Shown here: positions 29,062 through 39,120 of the stretch, in pieces | Numbering within the stretch: position 1 is the first letter of the stretch | How the letters are laid out: each line of letters begins with the position of its first letter | DNA from: Smaragdicoccus niigatensis DSM 44881 = NBRC 103563 | GTDB taxonomy: Bacteria > Actinomycetota > Actinomycetes > Mycobacteriales > Mycobacteriaceae | Assembly: GCF_000380645.1 (NCBI RefSeq) | Contig: NZ_AQXZ01000012.1 | Span: 62,001-126,000, forward strand | Length of the DNA: 64,000 bases | Direction of reading: 5' to 3' | Notes under the pieces: model-generated | What the model was told of the DNA's origin: nothing | Databases searched by the model: none | The model's input: the letters and a program-made list of their open reading frames with translations, nothing else | Made by a program: the position numbers and the translations under genes

Positions 29062-30963
29062 CTACTCGTCCGGATCGGTCGGCTTCGGCTTCGGCGGCTG
29101 GTTGAGGATCTGCTTGGCACGTCCGAGGAGGCCCAAGGCCTTTTCGCGGGCTTCCTGCATCGCCTCGGCGAGAGCAGCCGCGCTCTCGCGTGCCGTCGTG
29201 GTCAGTTTGATCGCGGCGTTGTCGAACCCGTGGGCCACGCCTTCACCCGAGAGCGCGCCTTCGAGTAGTGCATGGGCAAACGAGAAGTTCTGCAGTGCTT
29301 TTGATTCGGCGATCTGCTCGACCGCGGCCTGGATGAGCTTGCCCTGCACGGTCACTTCGACCGGTACGCCGTCTTCGGTGGCTCGATCGTGGATTCCGGA
29401 CAGGATCGCAAAGCCGGTCTTCCAGTCCTCGGGGCTCTCTGCCGAACTCAGAATCGCGTGGTAAACGCCGTCGAGATTGAGCATCGAGGCGCCGTCAGCG
29501 AGGCCCTTAAGGACCGGAGCGGGCAGGCTGTCGGCGAGTTTGAGAACCTGACGCCACACGGCCTGCTGGCTCGCTGCATCGAGTGCGGTGCCGAGAAAGT
29601 CCTCTTCGTACACGCTGTCGCTGATGATTTCGACGGCCAGACGCCGGGCGGCGGCAGGCATCGCCGCGGCGATCGACAGCATTTCGGAGAAGCGCCCGTG
29701 ATCGTTGGCGCTGACCATCGCCGACAACAGCGACTCACGATCGAATCCAGCTGTTGCAGTGGTGAAATGCGCACGCGCGTCGGGTGTCATGAGCGCGACC
29801 AGCGGAAGGAGGTTCGCCCATTGATTTCGTTCGAGCACGTCGCGCGCCAAGTCGTCGAGCGCCTCCGGTGACAGCGCGCTGATTTCGTCGGCAATGAGCT
29901 GCCGCACCTCGTCGGTCACCAGATTCACCAGCGGCAGCACATTAGGGATGAGGTTGTGGCCGCCCACGGCGTCGCTGACGACGATGCGCGCGGTCGACGC
30001 GTCGCGCAGGGTGGGTGACGCAGCGAGCGCGCGCAAGGACTCGTCCGGGAGGAGCGGAATGAGGCTCGAGAGCGTCGACCACTGATCGGTCCGCACCGCG
30101 CTCTCCGCGATCGCGGCCATGACGTCGTCACGCCGCATGATGCGCAGGTTGGCGATGCGCTCGAGGTTCTCCTCGGAGATCGCGGCAGTCATCGGGACAA
30201 AGAGGTCGAATTGTTGCTGAACGTGGACCGCGGTGACGAGCGATTCGAGCAGGCCGTCACTCTGTTGTGCCGAGATGTTCGCCAGGCGTGCGCGATTCTC
30301 CGGGTTGACCTCGTTGAGCATCTCGAACGCGATGGACCAGAGGTTCTTCTCGTTCGCCGTCTGAATCAGGCGGCCGAGTCGCTCGTCGGTCACGAGGGGA
30401 ATCAGTTGGTCGTACTGGCTCTTGTTCTCCGCGACTTCGGCGACGCGAATGAGCGCCTCATCCGGAACGATCGGCATGATCGATTCGAGGAGAGCCGGGG
30501 TGACGAAGTCGATGAACTGACCGAGGGTGATGAACTCTTCGCGCTCGATGAGCAGGGGGAGGACCTTCTTCGTGGTGGCGAAGTCGACCTTGGCGATCAG
30601 CGGACCGATGACGCGCGGGTCGGTGTACGGCGCGACGTCCGCGATGAACTCGGGAGCCAACTTCGCGATGACCTTGAGCGCCTTCTCCTCGCCGAGCAGC
30701 GACACGAAGGCGGCGCACATCTCCGGTGCGAAATACGTAGGTCCGAGCTTGGCGATGAGCGGAATCGGGATGATGTTCGCCAGCGGCTCGAGATGTGCGA
30801 ATCGCTCGCGGGTGTACTCGGTGATGACATCGGTCAGCACGAGGCGGAACTCGCGAATCGCGGGCCAGCCCATGGGGGTAAGAAACTGCAGCTCAGAGGG
30901 GTCGCACTGCAGCGTTCGTCCGAGCTTGACGAATTCGGCCTGCAGGTCGGCGACCTCGGTCAC
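29062..30963 (-). CDS. Large alpha-helical tandem-repeat protein of unknown function, 633 residues
   Basis: Not recognised. There is no signal peptide, membrane helix or Cys cluster (only two Cys near the N-terminus). From about residue 90 to 480 the chain is a run of degenerate helical repeats of about 40-48 residues with a pattern such as ESIMPIVPDEALIRVAEVAE, SQYDQLIPLVTDERLGRLIQ and NQWANLLPLVALMTPDARAHF, in which an LxPLV or xLIPLL helix precedes an acidic P/T-D-E-x-L step. This is reminiscent of HEAT-like or MgtE-N-type solenoids. The C-terminus is a helical Ala-rich region and a PPKPKPTDPDE tail. The GTG start overlaps the stop of a 73-codon gene (GTGA). Confidence 0.7.
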   Translation of the reverse strand: MTEVADLQAEFVKLGRTLQCDPSELQFLTPMGWPAIREFRLVLTDVITEYTRERFAHLEPLANIIPIPLIAKLGPTYFAPEMCAAFVSLLGEEKALKVIAKLAPEFIADVAPYTDPRVIGPLIAKVDFATTKKVLPLLIEREEFITLGQFIDFVTPALLESIMPIVPDEALIRVAEVAENKSQYDQLIPLVTDERLGRLIQTANEKNLWSIAFEMLNEVNPENRARLANISAQQSDGLLESLVTAVHVQQQFDLFVPMTAAISEENLERIANLRIMRRDDVMAAIAESAVRTDQWSTLSSLIPLLPDESLRALAASPTLRDASTARIVVSDAVGGHNLIPNVLPLVNLVTDEVRQLIADEISALSPEALDDLARDVLERNQWANLLPLVALMTPDARAHFTTATAGFDRESLLSAMVSANDHGRFSEMLSIAAAMPAAARRLAVEIISDSVYEEDFLGTALDAASQQAVWRQVLKLADSLPAPVLKGLADGASMLNLDGVYHAILSSAESPEDWKTGFAILSGIHDRATEDGVPVEVTVQGKLIQAAVEQIAESKALQNFSFAHALLEGALSGEGVAHGFDNAAIKLTTTARESAAALAEAMQEAREKALGLLGRAKQILNQPPKPKPTDPDE

Positions 30964-31181
30964 TTGTCTCCTCCGAGGATGGACCGGGCCGGGCCGCGCA
31001 TCAAGACGGGCAGGCTGTTCACCGATTCCTCGGTGCTCTTCTCCAACGATTCAGCGGTGTTCGAGCGAATGCGACGAACCGCCTCGAGAAGCCATTCGAG
31101 GTTGTCCTCAGACAATTGCGTGAATGCGGCCGGCAGGCGGCCACCGAGTTCTGCGGAGAGGGCAGCAGCGACGTCGCTCAA
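30960..31181 (-). CDS. Small helical protein, 73 residues, coupled to the repeat protein
   Basis: Not recognised. A small soluble helical protein (LPAAFTQLSEDNLEWLLEAV is amphipathic). The start is TTG, preceded by a strong ribosome-binding site GGAGAGGAG at proper distance, which argues that the gene is real despite the rare start. The stop overlaps the GTG of the 633-residue repeat protein by 4 nt, indicating translational coupling and a likely shared complex or pathway. Confidence 0.65.
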   Translation of the reverse strand: MSDVAAALSAELGGRLPAAFTQLSEDNLEWLLEAVRRIRSNTAESLEKSTEESVNSLPVLMRGPARSILGGDK

Positions 31182-31360
31182 AGCCTGCTCCTCTCCATTG
31201 AATTCGCGGGTTGCGGTGTTGGAGGTTAGTCGGGATTCGTACGTGTGTACAGCTATCGTTGCAGGCTCTTAATGCAGGTGGCAGCAGAAGTTGATCGAGA
31301 GCAGAATTGCAATACGGAGATCCTTTGATCTTTCCGCACCACTGAAGTTGCATCGAGAAG

Positions 31361-31705
31361 GTGAGTCGGGTGACCGCGTTCTTGGTTGTCTCCATGCTCG
31401 GTTTGGCCGTGCTGGTGACATGTGAATTCGCTGCAAGGTTCTTCTCCCCAATGCGGGAGTTCTTCGCCTTGAGCATGATTGCCATCGGACTGTTCGTCGC
31501 GTGGTTCGCGCACATGAACGTGTTCGGTGATCTGGGGTTTGCCATGCGGAGTGACTGGTGGGGAGTCACCGTCACAGGGTTCGTTCTCGGCGGTGCCGCG
31601 TACTTCTGGCATGAGGTGCTCGGACTGTTCGCTGGGCTGGGTCGCAAGTACTCCGACGAAGCGATGAGCTTCGAGAAGGAGCACGGACTGCGTCGCGTCG
31701 CATAG
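31361..31705 (+). CDS. Small membrane protein of unknown function
   Basis: A 114-residue protein with three predicted membrane helices (about 5-27, 34-55 and 67-88) and a charged cytoplasmic-like tail (GRKYSDEAMSFEKEHGLRRVA). GTG start with GAGAAG just upstream. Divergent from the 73/633-residue unit across a 179-base gap. I do not recognise the family. Confidence 0.6.
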   Translation: MSRVTAFLVVSMLGLAVLVTCEFAARFFSPMREFFALSMIAIGLFVAWFAHMNVFGDLGFAMRSDWWGVTVTGFVLGGAAYFWHEVLGLFAGLGRKYSDEAMSFEKEHGLRRVA

Positions 31706-31780
31706 CGGCGGCATCGCGTAGAACCGGCACTGAGAGCCACCCAACGTGGGTGGCTCCCAGTGTGTCCGAACTACTGCGGC

Positions 31781-31951
31781 TTAGGGCTGGTGCCGGTGCA
31801 GTGCGTCCTTGGCCTTCTGCACGCCCTGGTCGATCTTGTCGGAGTGTTCGCCGAACTTCTCCTTGGCCTTGTCGCCGGCCTTCTAGAGACCCTGCTCGAT
31901 CTTGTCCTTGTTCGCGCCGAGCTTCTCTTTGGCCTTGTCGAAGAGTGACAT
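31781..31951 (-). pseudogene. Antitoxin-like (MT0933 type) small gene interrupted by an amber codon
   Basis: From ATG 31949-31951, preceded by the ribosome-binding site AAGGGAG, the frame reads MSLFDKAKEKLGANKDKIEQ, then Gly-Leu, a TAG at codon 23 (31883-31885), and continues KAGDKAKEKFGEHSDKIDQG up to a TAA at 31781-31783 (56 sense-length codons). The two halves are internal repeats. The second half has GVQKAKDAL where the first has GL-stop-KAG, so TAG most likely arose from a CAG glutamine codon by one C-to-T change. The sequence resembles short Lys/Asp-rich antitoxin (MT0933_antitox) or CsbD-like proteins. No toxin gene is adjacent. It could be a pseudogene, a sequencing error or a readthrough case. 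Confidence 0.7.
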
Positions 31952-32099
31952 CAGTACTCCCTTTCGGTTGATCAGCGGGTACTCCTTGGCGGCTACCCCG
32001 GGGTCGGCGACGGGTAAACATCCACGTGGCTGCCGTCACATCCTTCCCACCGCGGCATGCCATGCGGAACTTGTCAGAGGGCAGTCATAAACTCGTCGG

Positions 32100-35000
32100 G
32101 TGACTGGGGGCTTCGTTCATCTGCACAACCACACCGAGTACTCGATGCTCGATGGTGCCGCCAAGATTTCGCCGTTGTTCAAAGAGGCTGAGCGCCTCGG
32201 GATGACGGCTGTCGGCATGTCCGACCACGGCAACATGTTCGGGGCCTCGGAGTTCTACAACACCGCCAAGAAGTTCGGCATCAAGCCGATCATCGGCATC
32301 GAGGCCTACATTGCGCCGGCCTCCCGTTTCGACACTCGCCGCATTCTGTGGGGTGACGCGAGCCAGAAATCCGACGACGTCTCAGGTAGCGGTTCATACA
32401 CCCACATGACGATGGTCGCCGAGAATGCGGTCGGTCTGAAGAACCTGTTCAGGCTGTCGTCGCTCGCCTCGATCGAAGGTCAGCTCGGCAAGTGGTCGCG
32501 TATGGACGAGGAGATCATCGCCCAGCACGCCGAGGGCATCATTGCCACGACCGGCTGCCCGTCGGGTGAGGTACAGACGCGTCTGCGCCTCGGCCACGAT
32601 CGCGAGGCCCTCGAAGCGGCCGCGAAGTGGCAGGAGATCTTCGGCAAAGACAACTTCTTCCTCGAGATCATGGACCACGGTCTCGAGATCGAGCGTCGGG
32701 TGCGCGAAGGCCTTCTCGATATCGGTCAGAAGCTCGGTATTCGACCGCTCGCCACGAACGACTGCCACTACGTCACCAAGGAAGCGGCGTCCAATCACGA
32801 AGCGCTGCTGTGTATTCAGACCGGCAAGACGCTCACGGACCCGACGCGCTTCAAGTTCGACGGCGATGGCTATTACCTGAAGTCGGCGGACGAGATGCGC
32901 GCCCTGTGGGATGCGCAGGTTCCCGGCGCGTGTGACTCCACGGAATGGATCGGCGAGCGCGTCCAGCCGTACGACGACGTGTGGAAGCACAGCGATCGCA
33001 TGCCGGTCTTCCCCGTGCCCGAGGGGGAGACGCAGGACAGTTGGCTCCACAAGGAGGTGTTCCGCGGTCTCGACCGCCGCTTCCCGGACGGGCCGTCACA
33101 GGAATACATCGATCGCGCCGAGTACGAGATTCGCGTCATCTGCCAGATGGGATTCCCGGCGTACTTCCTCGTCGTCGGTGACCTCATCCAGCACGCGCTG
33201 TCGGTCGGCATCCGTGTCGGTCCTGGTCGTGGCTCCGCGGCCGGTTCCCTCGTCGCCTACGCGATGGGTATCACCAACATCGACCCGATTCCGCACGGTC
33301 TGCTGTTCGAGCGGTTCCTGAACCCCGAACGTGTGTCGATGCCGGATATCGATATCGACTTCGACGACCGCCGCCGCGGTGAAATGGTGCGTTACGCGGC
33401 GGACAAGTGGGGCAGCGACAAGGTCGCCCAGGTCATCACGTTCGGCACGATTAAGACCAAGGCCGCCATCAAGGACTCGGCACGGGTCCAGTTCGGACAG
33501 CCCGGCTTCGCGATCGCAGACCGGATCTCGAAGGCCCTCCCGCCGCCGATCATGGCGAAGGACATTCCGCTCTACGGAATCATGGACCCGGACCACGAGC
33601 GGTACAAGGAAGCCGCCGAGGTCCGGGCGCTCATCGAAACCGACCCGGACGTCAGCAAGATCTACGAGACCGCGCGCGGCCTCGAGGGTCTGATCCGCAA
33701 TGCCGGTGTCCACGCGTGCGCGGTCATCATGTCGTCGCAGCCGCTCATCGACGCGATCCCAGTGTGGAAGCGCGCGCAGGACGGCGCGATGATCACCGGC
33801 TGGGACTACCCGTCGTGTGAGGCCATCGGCCTGCTGAAGATGGACTTCCTCGGTCTGCGCAACCTGACGGTCATCGGTGACGCGATCGAGAACATCAAGG
33901 CGAACCGGGGGATCGACCTCGACCTCGACAAGCTCCCGCTCGAAGATCCGAAGACGTATGAGCTGCTCGCGCGTGGTGACACTCTCGGCGTGTTCCAGCT
34001 CGATGGAACGGCCATGCGAGAGCTGCTTAAGCTCATGCGGCCTACCGGCTTCGAAGACATCGTCGCCGTCCTCGCGCTGTACCGCCCGGGTCCGATGGGT
34101 GTGAACGCCCACACCGACTACGCCAAGCGCAAGAACGGGATGCAAGACGTCTCGCCGATCCACCCCGAGCTTGAAGAGCCGCTCAAGGAGATCCTCGCTC
34201 CGACCTACGGTCTGATTGTCTACCAAGAGCAGATCATGCAGATCGCGCAGAAAGTCGCGGGCTACTCGCTCGGACAAGCAGACCTTCTCCGTCGCGCCAT
34301 GGGTAAGAAGAAGAAGGAAATCCTCGACGAGGCCTACGGCGGTTTCCAAGAGGGAATGCTCCAGAACGGGTTCTCGCAGGCGGCCATCACCGCCCTGTGG
34401 AACACGGTTCTTCCGTTCGCCGGTTACGCGTTCAACAAGTCGCACGCGGCTGGCTATGGACTGGTGTCCTTCTGGACCGCGTACCTCAAGGCGAACTTCC
34501 CGGCCGAGTACATGGCTGGTCTGCTCACGTCCGTCGGCGACGACAAGGACAAGGCCGCGATCTACCTGTCGGACTGCCGCCACCTGGGTATCACGGTGCT
34601 GCCGCCCGACGTCAACCACTCGGTGCAGAACTTCGCGTCGGTCGGCGAAGACATTCGATTCGGCATGGGCGCGATCCGCAACGTTGGATCGAACGTCGTC
34701 GCGTCGATCATTTCGTCGCGTGCCGAGAAGGGGAAGTTCAATGACTTCTCCGACTTCCTCAACAAGATCGACGCCAACGCGTGCAACAAGAAGGTCGTCG
34801 AATCTCTCATCAAGTCCGGAGCTTTCGACTCGCTCAACCATCCGCGCAAGGGCCTCATGCTCGTGCACGCGGACGCCGTCGATTCGGTCATGGGTACGAA
34901 GAAGGCCGAGGCCATGGGCCAGTTCGACCTCTTCGGTGGCTTCGGTGATGACGATGCGGTCGACGAGTCCATTGCGTCCGTGTTCCAGATCAAAGTCCCG

Positions 35001-35648
35001 GACGAAGAGTGGGACACCAAGCACAAGCTCGCTCTCGAGCGGGAGATGCTTGGCCTCTACGTTTCCGGCCACCCGCTCAACGGCGTTGAACACATTCTGG
35101 CGTCGCAGTCCGACACCTCGATCCCGCGCATTCTCGAAGGCGAGGTCAAAGACGGCACCCAGGTGACCATCGGCGGCATCATCGCCTCGGTGAACCGGCG
35201 GGTCAACAAGCAGGGCTTGCCGTGGGCATCGATTCAACTCGAAGACCTCGTTGGTGGCATCGAGGTCAACTTCTTCGCGCAGGCGTACTCGGTCTACGGA
35301 TTCGACATCGCCGAGGACCGGGTCGTCCTCATCAAGGGGCGCGTGAACATCCGCGACGAGCGAATCCAGATCAACGCCAATGACCTTGCCGTGCCTGATC
35401 TTTCGGGTATCGGAGTCACGAAGCCGGTCGCGGTGAGCCTGCAGGCCCACACGTGCACGCCAAATCGAGTCGCCGAGCTCAAGCGGATTTTGTCGAGCCA
35501 TCCCGGTCCGGCCGACGTCCACCTCCGACTGCTCAACAATGACAAGGTGACAACGCTCAAACTCGACGACGCCCTCCGGGTGATGCCGTCGTCGGCGCTC
35601 ATGGGTGACCTCAAGGCACTGCTCGGACCGGCCTGTTTGGCCAACTGA
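32100..35648 (+). CDS. dnaE: DnaE1, replicative DNA polymerase III alpha subunit
   Basis: A 1182-residue replicase. The N-terminal PHP domain has intact metal-binding motifs ([18 protein letters not shown]), which in mycobacterial DnaE1 provides proofreading. The catalytic aspartates are in PDIDIDFDD (Asp416, Asp418 and onward). The internal clamp-binding motif QFDLF is at residues 941-945, followed by an OB-fold ([18 protein letters not shown]). GTG start. The gene stands alone; the region before it (31952-32099) holds no other gene. Confidence 0.97.
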   Translation: MTGGFVHLHNHTEYSMLDGAAKISPLFKEAERLGMTAVGMSDHGNMFGASEFYNTAKKFGIKPIIGIEAYIAPASRFDTRRILWGDASQKSDDVSGSGSYTHMTMVAENAVGLKNLFRLSSLASIEGQLGKWSRMDEEIIAQHAEGIIATTGCPSGEVQTRLRLGHDREALEAAAKWQEIFGKDNFFLEIMDHGLEIERRVREGLLDIGQKLGIRPLATNDCHYVTKEAASNHEALLCIQTGKTLTDPTRFKFDGDGYYLKSADEMRALWDAQVPGACDSTEWIGERVQPYDDVWKHSDRMPVFPVPEGETQDSWLHKEVFRGLDRRFPDGPSQEYIDRAEYEIRVICQMGFPAYFLVVGDLIQHALSVGIRVGPGRGSAAGSLVAYAMGITNIDPIPHGLLFERFLNPERVSMPDIDIDFDDRRRGEMVRYAADKWGSDKVAQVITFGTIKTKAAIKDSARVQFGQPGFAIADRISKALPPPIMAKDIPLYGIMDPDHERYKEAAEVRALIETDPDVSKIYETARGLEGLIRNAGVHACAVIMSSQPLIDAIPVWKRAQDGAMITGWDYPSCEAIGLLKMDFLGLRNLTVIGDAIENIKANRGIDLDLDKLPLEDPKTYELLARGDTLGVFQLDGTAMRELLKLMRPTGFEDIVAVLALYRPGPMGVNAHTDYAKRKNGMQDVSPIHPELEEPLKEILAPTYGLIVYQEQIMQIAQKVAGYSLGQADLLRRAMGKKKKEILDEAYGGFQEGMLQNGFSQAAITALWNTVLPFAGYAFNKSHAAGYGLVSFWTAYLKANFPAEYMAGLLTSVGDDKDKAAIYLSDCRHLGITVLPPDVNHSVQNFASVGEDIRFGMGAIRNVGSNVVASIISSRAEKGKFNDFSDFLNKIDANACNKKVVESLIKSGAFDSLNHPRKGLMLVHADAVDSVMGTKKAEAMGQFDLFGGFGDDDAVDESIASVFQIKVPDEEWDTKHKLALEREMLGLYVSGHPLNGVEHILASQSDTSIPRILEGEVKDGTQVTIGGIIASVNRRVNKQGLPWASIQLEDLVGGIEVNFFAQAYSVYGFDIAEDRVVLIKGRVNIRDERIQINANDLAVPDLSGIGVTKPVAVSLQAHTCTPNRVAELKRILSSHPGPADVHLRLLNNDKVTTLKLDDALRVMPSSALMGDLKALLGPACLAN

Positions 35649-35730
35649 TCTATCATCTGGTCGGCAGATTTAACAATTGCCGTCGAACGATTCGAGACGG
35701 CGTCGGAACTGCGCGCATACCGTATTGGCC

Positions 35731-36618
35731 ATGAAACTCGCGGGCAAGACCGTCTTCATCACCGGCGCTTCGCGCGGCATCGGAGCGGGTGTTGCCCGCG
35801 AGTGCGTCGCCCAAGGTGCCAACGTCTTTCTCGTCGGCACGTCCGGTGATCTGTTGGTTCAGTTAAGTGCCGAACTCGGCGACCAGGCCGAGTACGCGGA
35901 GGCCGACGTAACGGACCTCGCGGCTGTCGAGTCGGCGGTTGCTGCCGCCGTCGACCGTTTCGGTGGGATCGATGTCGTGGTCGCAAACGCGGGAATCGCC
36001 GGTTACGGCACCCTTGCCGTCATCGGCAAGACGACCTTCGACCGGACGATCGCCGTCAACATCGGGGGCGTCTGGAACACGCTGAACGCGACATTGCCGC
36101 ACCTCAGCGCCACCAAAGGACACGTGCTGGTCGTCTGCTCGGTGTTGTCCTTCATGCCCTTCGCCGGTGCGCACGCATACGCGGCCAGCAAGGCCGGCGT
36201 CGAGATGATGGCAACCACGATCGCGCTGGAGGTTGCGCATCTCGGCATCACGGTAGGACGCGCCTATCCGAGCTGGATCGACACAGACATGGTCCGGGAC
36301 CTCCAAACCGACATGGCGTCCTTCGCCGCGGCGAAGAAGCGAAGCCCGTGGCCGATGAACTCGACGATGTCGGTCGAGGAGTGTGCACGCCGCATGGTGC
36401 GCGGAATCCGACGTCGTTCGACACAGGTGTGCATACCCGGCACGATCCGACCGGTGCTGTGGGGACGACCCGTGGTGCAGTCCCGGCTGGGCCTCTTCAT
36501 CAACCGACTACTGCTGGGAAAGTTCGTGCAGGCGATGGACAACGAGGTATCCCAGCTCGGCCGCTCGACGAGTGAACGTGCGGAGCGACAGCTCAAAGCC
36601 GCCGAGGATCGAAAGTGA
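35731..36618 (+). CDS. Short-chain dehydrogenase/reductase
   Basis: A 295-residue SDR. ATG 35731 gives the standard N-terminus MKLAGKTVFITGASRGIG, with the cofactor loop TGASRGIG. NAGIAG follows, and the catalytic YAASK is at HAYAASKAGVEM with the upstream Ser in VVCSVLSFM. A C-terminal extension of about 60 residues is Arg-rich and hydrophobic, as in membrane-associated mycobacterial SDRs. Substrate unknown. It lies between dnaE and ilvA with no sign of a shared pathway. Confidence 0.88.
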   Translation: MKLAGKTVFITGASRGIGAGVARECVAQGANVFLVGTSGDLLVQLSAELGDQAEYAEADVTDLAAVESAVAAAVDRFGGIDVVVANAGIAGYGTLAVIGKTTFDRTIAVNIGGVWNTLNATLPHLSATKGHVLVVCSVLSFMPFAGAHAYAASKAGVEMMATTIALEVAHLGITVGRAYPSWIDTDMVRDLQTDMASFAAAKKRSPWPMNSTMSVEECARRMVRGIRRRSTQVCIPGTIRPVLWGRPVVQSRLGLFINRLLLGKFVQAMDNEVSQLGRSTSERAERQLKAAEDRK

Positions 36619-36631
36619 TGTGCGTTTCGCC

Positions 36632-37972
36632 ATGCAAAACTGGCACGATGGTCGGGTGCCCTCACCCCTGAACGCCGTCGAAATCGACGCCGCCGGCAAG
36701 CGACTTGCCGGTGTCGTCGCGCGTACGCCCTTGGAGCGCAACGTTCGCCTGTCGCACGCGACCGGTGCGAACGTGTTCTTCAAGCGGGAGGACCTTCAGG
36801 TGGTTCGCTCGTACAAGATTCGCGGGGCATACAACCTCATCGTCCAGCTCACGGAAGAAGAGAAAGCGGCCGGAGTGGTCGCGGCGAGCGCCGGCAACCA
36901 TGCGCAGGGCGTCGCGTTCGCGTGCCGCACGATGGGCATCAACGGCCGCATCTACGTACCGGCGAAGACTCCGAACCAGAAGCGAGACCGCATCCGCGTC
37001 CACGGCGGTGAATTCGTCGAACTGATCCCCATCGGCCGCACGTACGACGACGCCTGGGATGCCGCGGTCGCCGACGTCGAGCGCACCGGCGCGACCATGG
37101 TGCCGCCCTTCGACGACCCGCGCACCGCCGCCGGTCAGGGCACCATCGCAGTCGAAATCCTCGAGCAGTTACGCACCCAGCCCGACGTGGTCGTCGTCCC
37201 CGTCGGCGGGGGCGGCTGCATCAGCGGAATCATCTCTTACCTGCGGGAACGTTCGCCGCACACGACCGTCATCGGCGTCGAGCCGGCGGGCGCTCCCTCG
37301 ATGACCGCGGCGCTCGATGCGGGCGGACCGATCACCTTGCACGACATCGACCCGTTCGTCGACGGTGCGGCGGTTCGCCGAATCGGCAACCTGCCCTACG
37401 ACACGATCGCCGCGACAGGCGCGAAGGTCGTCGCGCACGGCGGTCTGTCGCAGTACTTCCGCAAGCGTGCCCAGGACGAGCCCGGCGAGTTCGCCATGGT
37501 GACCGTCGAAGAAGGTGCCGTGTGCGCCGCGATGCTCGAGCTGTATCAGAACGACGGAATCATCGCCGAACCGGCGGGCGCGCTGTCGACGGCGGCCCTC
37601 TCCGGCGTCTCGATTGCACCTGATCTGAACGTCGTCTGCCTGGTGTCCGGTGGAAACAACGACGTGTCTCGCTACGGCGAAATCGTCGAGCGTTCACTGG
37701 TGTACCAGGGCTACAAGCACTACTTCCTCGTGGACTTCCCGCAGGAGCCGGGCGCGCTGCGTCGATTCCTTGACGAGGTCCTCGGCCCGGACGACGACAT
37801 CACTCTGTTCGAGTACGTCAAGCGCAACAACCGCGAGACTGGTGCCGCACTGGTGGCTCTCGAGCTGGGCGATCCTAAGGGTCTCGGTCCGCTCCTCGAC
37901 CGCATGGAGAAGAGCCGTTTGCACTGCGAGCGGCTGGAGCCGGGTTCGCCGGCGTATCGATACCTCACCTAA
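36632..37972 (+). CDS. ilvA: IlvA, biosynthetic threonine ammonia-lyase
   Basis: PLP enzyme that converts threonine to 2-oxobutanoate, the first step to isoleucine. The PLP lysine lies in VVRSYKIRGAYN (about residue 62 from ATG 36632; GTG 36656 is an alternative start giving 438 residues). SAGNHAQGVA and the glycine loop VVPVGGGGCISG are present. The C-terminal about 90 residues (YKHYFLVDFPQEPGALRRFL onward) form one ACT-like regulatory domain, as in corynebacterial IlvA, for isoleucine feedback. Confidence 0.94.
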   Translation: MQNWHDGRVPSPLNAVEIDAAGKRLAGVVARTPLERNVRLSHATGANVFFKREDLQVVRSYKIRGAYNLIVQLTEEEKAAGVVAASAGNHAQGVAFACRTMGINGRIYVPAKTPNQKRDRIRVHGGEFVELIPIGRTYDDAWDAAVADVERTGATMVPPFDDPRTAAGQGTIAVEILEQLRTQPDVVVVPVGGGGCISGIISYLRERSPHTTVIGVEPAGAPSMTAALDAGGPITLHDIDPFVDGAAVRRIGNLPYDTIAATGAKVVAHGGLSQYFRKRAQDEPGEFAMVTVEEGAVCAAMLELYQNDGIIAEPAGALSTAALSGVSIAPDLNVVCLVSGGNNDVSRYGEIVERSLVYQGYKHYFLVDFPQEPGALRRFLDEVLGPDDDITLFEYVKRNNRETGAALVALELGDPKGLGPLLDRMEKSRLHCERLEPGSPAYRYLT

Positions 37973-38013
37973 ATCGATCGCCTAACTACCCCTGAGCTGG
38001 GTAATCCTCAGCT

Positions 38014-39114
38014 ATGGGCGCAGATACGGGAATTCCGACCTTCGGTGTCGAAGAGGAGTTCCTTCTGGTCGATCCGGTGGCCGGGCATCCGGTCGCGTGC
38101 AACGTGGCCGTCGCACAAGCGGCCGCGGCACGGGGCACGAAGCTGCAACTCGAAATGACGCAGTGCCAGGTCGAGACGGCAACTCCGGTGTGCAATACCG
38201 CGCACGAGCTCGACTCCTACCTGCGACTTTCCCGGAAGAATGCCGCGGGGGCCGCCGAGGATTGCGGCGCCCGGCTTCTTGCCGCGAGCGTTTCGCCGGC
38301 CGTCACCGCCGACTTCCCGCTCACCGAGAAGTCCCGGTACACGACGATCAAAAGTGAGTTCGGAATCGTCGCCAACGAGCTTGCGGTGTGCGGCTGCCAT
38401 GTTCACGTGTCGATCGATGATCCGGATCAAGCGCCCGCGATCAGTAACCACCTTCGTCCGTGGCTTCCGACTTTGCTTGCCCTGTCGGCGAACTCGTCGA
38501 TCTGCGAGGGACGGGACACCGGCTACGCAAGCTGGCGATCGGTGCTGTGGTCGCGGTGGCCGTCGGCCGGCCCGCCGCCCTATTTCTCCGACCACGATCA
38601 TTACACCGCCACCGTGCGCGACCTGCGGATCGCCGGGGCCGCGCTCGATGACGCGATGGTCTACTGGCACATCCGACCCTCATCGCATCTACCGACGATC
38701 GAAATTCGCGTATGCGATGTCCCCGCGACCGTCGACGAGACGGTCCTCCTCGCGGTTCTGATCCGTTCACTCGTCATGGCGGCGCTCAACCGTGTGCGGC
38801 AAGGCGACAACGGACCGATGGTTCCCGATTCATTCCTGCGAGCCGCGTGCTGGCGAGCCGCCCGCGACGGTATCGCCGGCGAGGGGGTCGACGTGCACGC
38901 AAGGCGGCTGACCCCCGTGCGCAAGTGCGTGGATTCGCTGCTGCGAATGGTCAGACCCGAGCTCGATCGCACCGGCGAGTACGACGAAGCGACTGAGCTC
39001 GTCGAGCGGGTATTCGGGCGTGGTAATGGCGCAATTCGGCAGCGGGCCGCCCTCGAACGTCGGGACGATGTCGGTGACGTTGTCGCCGAGTTGGCGCGGC
39101 TCACGGCCTTATAG
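38014..39114 (+). CDS. YbdK-type carboxylate-amine ligase (glutamate-cysteine ligase 2 family)
   Basis: A 366-residue GCS2-family ATP-dependent ligase with weak glutamate-cysteine ligase activity in characterised relatives. Signatures: TFGVEEEFLLVD at the N-terminus (Mg-binding glutamates), CGCHVHVSIDD (conserved His pair) and SSHLPTIEIRVCDVP. No ribosome-binding site precedes the ATG, and it may be leaderless. In mycothiol-using organisms the real substrate is unclear. Confidence 0.88.
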   Translation: MGADTGIPTFGVEEEFLLVDPVAGHPVACNVAVAQAAAARGTKLQLEMTQCQVETATPVCNTAHELDSYLRLSRKNAAGAAEDCGARLLAASVSPAVTADFPLTEKSRYTTIKSEFGIVANELAVCGCHVHVSIDDPDQAPAISNHLRPWLPTLLALSANSSICEGRDTGYASWRSVLWSRWPSAGPPPYFSDHDHYTATVRDLRIAGAALDDAMVYWHIRPSSHLPTIEIRVCDVPATVDETVLLAVLIRSLVMAALNRVRQGDNGPMVPDSFLRAACWRAARDGIAGEGVDVHARRLTPVRKCVDSLLRMVRPELDRTGEYDEATELVERVFGRGNGAIRQRAALERRDDVGDVVAELARLTAL

Positions 39115-39120
39115 CCCGAC

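Noticed and set aside
30211-31272. Forward open frame of 353 codons, very acidic
   Set aside because: Antisense to the helical repeat protein gene, which has a coupled upstream gene and better start signals.
33096-35522. Reverse-strand open frame of 808 codons
   Set aside because: It is antisense to the clearly coding dnaE; the product is a composition-biased Arg/Asp/Val-rich string with no domain. High GC creates such long shadows.
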